Shown here: in pieces, positions 49,801 to 58,800 of the stretch
Layout: each line of letters opens with the position of its first letter
Numbering within the stretch: position 1 is the stretch's first letter
Source: Apostichopus japonicus
Lineage: Eukaryota > Echinodermata > Holothuroidea > Aspidochirotida > Stichopodidae
DNA length: 64,000 bases
Direction: 5' to 3'
Assembly (NCBI RefSeq): GCF_037975245.1
Contig: NC_092574.1
Span: 22,250,713-22,314,712, forward strand
Position numbers and translations under genes: made by a program
The notes under the pieces: model-generated
What the model saw: the letters and a program-made list of their open reading frames with translations, nothing else
Told to the model about the DNA's origin: nothing
Database searches by the model: none

Positions 49801-52800
49801 TGAAATAGCAAAAATTTGACTGAACAAAACAACTACAACAGAATTTACATATTATTTTAGGCAATGGAAAATTTTTGGCAATAATTGTGCTGATGATGGG
49901 CTGATCTTGTTAGGCTAGAACTGAAAAAGGTTTGTCCCCATCCGATAAACAGTTTCTTTCAAAACACATTTTGTGAAGGGTAAGACTAAATTTTTGAGGA
50001 AGCTGAACAGCAAGAAGTTGTCACACTCCATGCAAACATAACACAACTACACTACATCTAGCATCACATCTGTGCAAGGAACACTGTATAGCATCATCCA
50101 CATATTGGGTATATCACATAACATCATATCTTTATGTGGTCACTACATAGCACCAAACATAATGCAAAGAACACCTAACATAGCATCATCAATATACGGG
50201 AGACTTCACACAGTATTGTAATACACTATACTACATCTAGCATCACATCTGTGCAAGGAACACTTTATAGCATCATCCACATATTGGGTATATCACATAA
50301 CATCATATCTTTATGTGGTCACTACATAGCACCAAACATAATGCAAAGAACACCAGAACATAGCATCTACTTTTGGGACACTTCACAAAGCCAGCATACC
50401 TGTATATGAACAAATCTAGAAGCACATCTTTGTAAGGAACACCTTACCTGTACATAGCATCATCTATATGGGGCATATTTATATAACAAAGTCCCAATAT
50501 ATAGACAATACATTGTAGCATCACATGTGGGCAAATAACACCTGTCATAGCATCATCTATATATATGTGACACTTCACACACAGCATCGTTCTTGAATAT
50601 GAACATTATATCTAGCAATTTTGCATACAGATCTGTCAACAGTAAGGAATGCTGTACATACTGTATGGACACTAAATAGCATCACATGAATGCAAAGAAC
50701 ATCTTACATCTACAGTAGCATCATCTATATAAGGGACACTTTACATATGTAGCATCACACCTGTATAAGCACACTACATATAGCATAGCATCTTGTGTAA
50801 GAAACACAGGGGCAGCATCCACATATGGGGCATATTACACAATATCATACCTATATGTGGTCACTACATAGCAGCACATATATGTGCAAATAACACCTTA
50901 CATAGCAAGATCTAAATATGGGACACTTCCCAGGGCATCATACCTGTATATGAGCAATAACATACAATCATAAATGTGCAAGGGAACTGCACTATATACA
51001 CGAGGAACTGCACTACAAATGTGCAAGGAAGGATGCCATGTACAGTGTTCTATTACATATTCTCACATGGGACACCTTAACACATAACATCGGTCATGCA
51101 TACCAAACTACATGGCACTATATCCGCCAAAGATCACATGGTATAGCATCATCAACGTATGGGACACTTTACATACCACTTAGAAAGCCACTCTGGGAAG
51201 GAACAAAAGTGTATATGAACAAACACTTCCATCAAGCAAACCAATATCCTCCTGTTAGAACTAACTGAACTTGTTTAGAAAGATTTAATTTTGTTTTTCG
51301 AATTGATTGCCACTATTTTTTCTATTTTTTTTTAACTTTTCATATCAGCATGAATGAACAGTGCAAACAATCTTTGTTCACCACCAACCAATATGGGGGT
51401 GGAGTGTGGAGGTAGAAGAAACACTGGCATAGTTTTTGTTCTGCTGGAATTCTTTGTAGTTTGTAGTGACTATGAAGATAACAAAACACTTTGGGACTAT
51501 ATTCAAATGCAAGCTTCACTAATAATTTACAGCATCATTGTCTAGAATCAGAAAAGAACAAATCTATAATTGCATTAGAAATAAAAGCTATTTCATACCG
51601 TGGATGCTATCTAGCATGACAGGTCACCCTTCTCTGTAAAAGATTGAATGCTTCAACATCACCAAAATAAGATTCAATATGACACCAGAAAGCTTCAGTG
51701 ATTCCTTACAAGTTTATACCAGGCGCGTATCCAGGGGGGGGGGCATTGGGGGCATGCGCCCCCCCAGGTAAGAAAAAGAGGAGAGGAAAAAAAGAGAGAA
51801 GAAAAAAGGGGAAAAGGAGGGAGGAAGGAAGGGAAAGAAAAGGAAGAAAGAGAGAAAAAGGAGAAAAGGAGGGAGCAGAAGAAAAACACCAAGACACCGG
51901 GAAGAGAAAGAGGAACAGTGACATAATTACAGCACTGATCCCTATTATATATACACAGGGTACCCAGTGACTGATCGAGGATTTTGGAATGGGCGTGCGC
52001 CTCAGCCTACCCCTAACACCGACAACTCCTTTTTTTGACGTTTCCATTTTCCCTCTCTCACTAATATATATATACTATATAGTATATCATTACGCGTGTG
52101 TGTGTATGGAAGCCTTAAACAATTGTACAAATTGTGCTATGAAACCAACTGTGGCTGGTCGTCGGGGAACATGACGCATTTCGGTATTAGACCAGGATCT
52201 ATATGTGAACTGCACCAGACATATGTCCTTCGATGCAACACTGCAATGTTATACACCCGGACTTGAATGCTAATTGTTACCCCAAACCTAGTACCGTAAC
52301 TCATACAATGAATCTAAAAGTTAAATTCCGCATGTGATTTGAGAATTGAGCACATTTTCTGTGAATATCATGTAGTGGATCCAAGGGCGTATCATTGCCT
52401 GGGAGGGGGCGCGGACGCACCCATCACTTCTTGAGATTGCCCCCATCTGCATGAAAACGTGCGCCCCACAACCCTATACGCCCACCCTCGCTTCCTGACC
52501 GAAAGACTCTAACAAAATCCGGCAACACACCACTTCATCGATAACAAGTGATCGGGTTGTGTTTTAGTGACGTCTAGAGGCCGTGCACTGACCTATACAT
52601 GGAGTGTGGCCACGCCTGATTTTGAAATTTCCCAAGATCAGGCCCGAAAAATCCCAAAGACACTGTACTGTACAGATATCTAGCAATATCTTGCGATATC
52701 TATAGGGATGAAAATCCCAAGATCTTCCCTAAACTGAAGGCAAATAGAGAATCGAAGCCTTCAGTGTGTAATGAATTAAAACTGTGCGTCTTTCGATATC

Positions 52801-55800
52801 AAAAGAATGTGGGGCATTGCCAATAAACAAAGTTATTTATTTCAGTCTCATTTCAATTATTCGAATTTGTAAAGCAAACAACATATATCACATCATATCA
52901 GTGAGCATGAAAATGGCGTTCCAGGATGAACAGCCTCCAAACTGTAGATGTGTGTTCGGTTTTGGAAATATCTGGTATTTTTTCCTTCAACAAAGTTTTA
53001 TAGTAGCCGTTATAAAAGGTTTTAATATTTGTACACCAATACATGGGCGCAGATCCTGGCGGGGACAGCGGGATGCGTCCCCACCAACTTATCAGTGGCG
53101 GGGACATGATATACCGTGTCCCCACCAAGTTGTCTAGATCAAACGTTGCATTTACAATTCCCCTGTTATGAACTTTGGCGCAGTTTGATCCAGCATTGTG
53201 CAAATGACATGCTATAAAAGACGAGAATTGTTACTATTAACACATTCAATCATGTGAAACATAATCTATGTGGTCAGCAAAACAGACTGAGTGCGAACAA
53301 AACAATCGTTAACAACTCACATTCTGTGTTGCCAATTTGAGCTAGCTTCACGCAGGGAGTTGTTTCCATAACAACTCCCTGCTTCACGTCCAGTTCTCAG
53401 TTTATTATATTTATCCAGTTGTTAAATATAGGACGGAAATCACATTTGCGGCAGTTTATAATTGTTTTCTGGGAGAGGACCCCAGACCCATCGTATAAAA
53501 GTCTACTTGGATTATTTGTCCCCTGATTTTTTTTTCTACAGACGCCCATGTATTTCCCCAAACTAAATTTCTAAGCCATGAGATCTAAAACTTAAGGTGT
53601 GGGAGCATCATGTGGTCTGGGAAGTGTTATTTCCTGTGATCTGGGAGGTATATTTGCCCGAAAATTTCTTCTACGCTTCGCGCGAACCCATGGTCGCGCT
53701 CCGCTCAGGTAGTATCAGAGAACAGACACACATCCCCACCATTATCCAAGACTGATCTGCGCCCATGCACCAATAAATTAACTGTGTCTGAATATTCGAA
53801 AATTCCCTGACCAACATCTTAAACATACTTCCCTCTGCTCGTGCAATTTTGACCGGTCTGTTAGGGATTGAAGGGGTTTTTTCTATATTGGTTGTCCATA
53901 GATGAAAATGTGTGCAACATTATGGGTATGTTTGAAGTGAATTTATTTCATGAGAAATGTGAATTTTCAAATTCTGGTCAAATAATGGGCTTAAAACCTT
54001 AAAAAATGGGGCTGACGGGTATTGTGGGCCGCGACGTAGAATCACCTACAAAAGCAATGACCCACAGGAGATGCGATGAGGTCGAACATGATGTGTGATT
54101 GGTGACAATCTTCAAAAAGGTTATGGATGAAAAAAAAAACTATTGGGAATTACTTGGTTCTCAGGCAAAAGTGTACATCTGGTTGATCATTTTCAAGCCC
54201 GAGATGTGCCATTTCCGGTGATCTGGGGGGTATCAAAACCAGAAATTTTTTTGTGCGCTGCGCGCCAACCGATGGTGGCGCTTCGCTTAGATAGTAATTC
54301 GCGCGCCCCCCAGGTTAGAAAATCCTGGATACGTCCCTGTATACTGTATATGGAATCACCTGATTCATGGAGCAACTGAGGGAAATATGTCCCATAAAGT
54401 CAAGTACCAGAACAGGTCAATTGACCATTGTAACCTGACAACCCTTCTGAAAATTGATGATAGCAGGATCAATAATATGCATCCATATACCATATGGTCA
54501 TTTTTACAATCAGTGGTGTAACTTTCAGTATTGGTACTTATTGCTTTGTAACTCAGTGACCAAATACCGGAATTCTTAGATTTTTTGCCATTTGACCATC
54601 CTAAGTGTAGTCTACCTTGGGTAGCTTAATTAACGATATTTCTCGGTTTCTTCAGGTGGATTTGGTGGCCATAAATATGCTTAAAATATGCTAGTTCAGT
54701 CGTACACTCTCAATCACACTATTTTTGTCAGAGCCTGTACATTTTGGAGGAAGATATTTTCCAGTTCTTATTTGGTTGATATTATCAACAAGTGTCCAAG
54801 CTAAAATGTGATTGTGTTCTTCAGGTTTCTTTCCTTTTCTTCTCCAAGGACTGGTTGCTAGATTTTGTCGTTTCGGAGGTGACATTTTCCGTTAACAATT
54901 GGTACCTAAGTTTGACTGCAACTAATTTCTTGTTAATCAGTGTACATTTTGTTAAGGTTGCATTGTTACAATAACTAATGTGTCTAATATCTGGGCCCTA
55001 AAATATTTTTCATTTGGAATTCTTAAAAAAATTGCATAAATTTCAAATCTAATGTTAACTTTTCCGTTAGCTTTTGTGTCACCTCCGAAGCAAAGCTTCT
55101 TCAGCCCAAGTCTTATGTTAACAATAGTTTAGCCATGTTGAACTTATTTAAATATACCTCACCCCCTACCGTAAAATTTGAGTAAAAGTTGTGACAACAG
55201 GACCAGTCGTTTTAATTTCTGGGAGATTCTTAACTTTCCGTTAACATGTGTCACCTCCGAAACACCTTGTCACCTCCGAAACAGGTTAGTTGGAATATGT
55301 GATCTCTACTTATCCATAAACATCTTCCTTGGCTGAAACTCATAGAACAGTAATTCTGTAATGGTGTAGCAACCAGTATGACAATTAATTTCAATTTATG
55401 CATTTTTTGACAAGTGTTAACCTACCTTTTCACTGAAACTTTGATAGACTGTGGTTAGGTTAATGATGTTTTTTTTCCAGAATATTAGAATGAATGTCCT
55501 CTACAAATTTGTAAAAGGTTACAGGAATGTGACAGTAACTTTCACTGCCAAAAGTGTAGCCAACATAAATGATACTGGAACTAGCCTTCACAATGGCTAA
55601 TGGCTACACAATGTTAATCATTTATTTCTGGTAAAATATTTCATATGTAATTAGCCCAAAACAGTGTGAATTTAACCAAATAATATTGAACAGATACAGT
55701 ATTGTCTCCAAGTTATCATGGATGGCAGCAAAAGCAGTCATGGTTCCAATATCATGAATGTCATTAAAATATTATCAAAATGTCCTACTAATGTTTTTCA

Positions 55801-58800
55801 TACTTTCCAAGGTAAGTTCTTTGTGTTTTAGAATGAATCAAGCCCTCTGGATTGTGTAAATGTTTAGCGTCACCTCTGAAACAAAAGAGACTGAAGGTAT
55901 ACAATATGTTTTATGTGAGATAATCATTTGAAATATGAGCGCTACAGTAAGAGAATTCAACCTAATGTTTACAACAATCGCTTTTTAAATGCACATATAT
56001 GTGCTTTACCTGACATTTACCTATCTTTTATAACATAAAACTAGTGTATTCTGTATTCACTCACTTGTCTCACTAGTTGTACGGGTTCGTGGAAGTACAT
56101 TCTCCACTATTTGGCATAAATGTTTTTATTTAGATCAGTGTTTGATTAAAGATGTTATGAAAATACATTGAGATTAAGTGTTTACTTAAGTGTTTACAGA
56201 GTTATTGGCAAAAAAACCTTAACAACAACTTGTAAACTATTTTGTCACCTCCCAAACACATGTAAAATGTTAATGTCACCTCCGAAACGTGTAAGTGGAA
56301 ATCCAACTTTTGCAGTGAGTTTTTTGGCTGATTCTTTTATTTTTATATCAGCATAAAGGTCATCAGAGTGGACCTCAGTGGTCACTCATGTTCAAATTTG
56401 AAGAAAAAAAAACACAGCTTTTACACCCAACTTCAAATAATTCTAGCACACTGACAAAATGGTTTGTATAAGTTGCGAATAATGTGGAAGATCAGAACCA
56501 CCAGGAGAGAAAGTTTCAAGACTTTAGATAAATTCTTCCTCCTTTGGATTTTTTTTTGGGGGGGGGGGTGGGAGCAACTGGTGATATCATTTGAGCACAA
56601 AAGCTTTCTTTCTGATATTAAGAGGGGCAAGTAACAAAAACATCATGATTAGATTAAACTTTGTACATGAGTTAACCACAGGTGAATGAAAGAGATTCAA
56701 TCATGGAAGTCTAAGAAATGGTATGACCTTTAACCTTTCCTCTTCTTCAATTTTGCTCTTCTTGGAATCAAACTCAAACAGCCACTCTGGTTGAGATTTC
56801 ACCTCACTCTGTGTCTTTTGGTTGACATCAGCACTGGAGTAAGAAATGAATCAGAGATTAGCATGAGATTGATGGGAAGGAATTAAATACACAAATTCCT
56901 CCTTTTCACAACGACTGGGTGGAGGGGAGGGGGGGGGGGGAGGGAGTCTCAATATTAAGTCCTGTTTTCCATGTAAACAACATTGCTCTGTAATAATCAT
57001 ATATGCAGAAATATGCAGAAAGTATTGTCAAATTTGTATTTCAGAAGAAGTGTAATTGCATATTTTAAAGCAGAAATACAAAGATAACCAGAATGCAAAA
57101 TGCATTGTGGTTTGGATGATGTAACATGAGCATAAATTAGAAATATAAAGATAAAAATGCAAAAATGCATGTAGAAGCTTTTATTAACACTCCTTTTGCT
57201 TGTCTGTTTGGAAAAAGTCATAAAAATGAACAAATATCCTTAAACAGATAAAAGGTCATCCGCAACAAACAATGGTGGGGAGAGGGGTGGGGTTTTGGCA
57301 CCCATGGACCTCAGCCTACAATAGAGGATCTTTGAAGCTTTTGTTAACCACAAATGGTGTATAGCACATTTCTTGCACTGTCAATGGACCTACAGAACAC
57401 TAACTTTGTATGTACAGTGTGCCTTTGGCTAATCACAAATTTAGAATAAGGTACCATAAGGCCTGTACTACTGTATGTGGCCATTTTGTACTGTACAGTA
57501 TGTACAACCTTTCATTACATACAGAAGTAGTAAATACAAAGTACAGAGAAAAATTCGTCCAGTATCACATCTCCAAATGCCATGCAAAACATGCAACTTG
57601 CAATACAAGTGCAGAGATGCATGCCAGTTTTTTTTTGTATGCAGAAACCATATCTTTTATAACAGAATATTTCATTCTTCAAAAATTGCTCCCCCCACAA
57701 AAATTGAATGCGAAATAATTTCATGCTAAGCATTAGATATCATGTTTGTGACTGTTAATTTAAACTTTTTGTTTAAACTGACCACTGGTTCCCATTTAAA
57801 CACCTTATTGGTGTTTGGCCTACCCCATACGGGTTCCACAGGATATTATTTTGCTAAATATTACTTGTCTTAAAAATGTCACAGAACATCTTGTTAATTT
57901 AATGCAGTGTCATATTTCTGTGCTGCCCATTTATTTTATACTGTACAGTATGTACAGCATAGTGGGAAGAACATGTATGCTGAATAGAGTCATTCTAAAG
58001 GCAGCCGTGAGGTGCCCCTGATAACACTTTAATCCATAAATCAGGATTATGCAGAAAATTTTGTTTCAGCTTTGTATATACTCTACCAATTCCCCAACTT
58101 TTGAGCATGATTAAAAGTAGTCAAAGATCCTGAATTGTCACTTCACATGGATGCATTAAAGCATTGAAGACTCGCACCAAACAGCGTGCAGCCATCTTTA
58201 CAAAGTTAATTTTCCGTTGCTTGCAGGTGAAGTTTTCTTCTTGTCGCTAAAATATGCAGACAGTAATGAAACGTGATACCTTGTTATCTTTAGCTGGACC
58301 TGAGATGTCCATCGCTGTATCGTTTTTACACTGTGCTGTGGGTATTGACCGCAGCTGTATGTACTGGTTGTACACTAGTGTCTAATTACCGATGGTAGCA
58401 AGCTGTGTGTGTATTTTTTGGGATCGATGGTGGTGTCTAACACTTCTGTTACACCTCATTCAAAACTAAGTCAGATTACCGACATTAGTCGTTTCTTTTT
58501 GCGCGAGTCTTAACACCCTTTAATATTCTTTGTTTATCGAGCATTGGTTGATTTTGCATCCAACAATACCTTCTTATTGATAGTAACACATCAAATTGCT
58601 CCCAGAAAAGGCTTTCATGAAATGTTCTCTGCTACTTCAATGATGAAAAGCTGAGTGTGACTTTACAATTTAGAGGTTTTGTACGTTTTGGACAAATTGA
58701 ACCTTGTTGTTTTCACATTTCTGGTATGTAGTGTATTTCAATCTCAAGCAGCTTAGCCTGACCAGGAGACTGATTCTAAAACAATAATATGATCAACATA

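Noticed and set aside
51698-52047. Overlapping Lys/Arg-rich (+) and Phe/Ser-rich (-) open frames
   Set aside because: Produced by a polypurine tract; low complexity, no start context or splice logic.
56733-56737. Alternative donor gttaaa for DDX11 exon 3
   Set aside because: It would leave two bases over and put exon 4 in a frame with an early stop. gtcata at 56727 keeps the frame.
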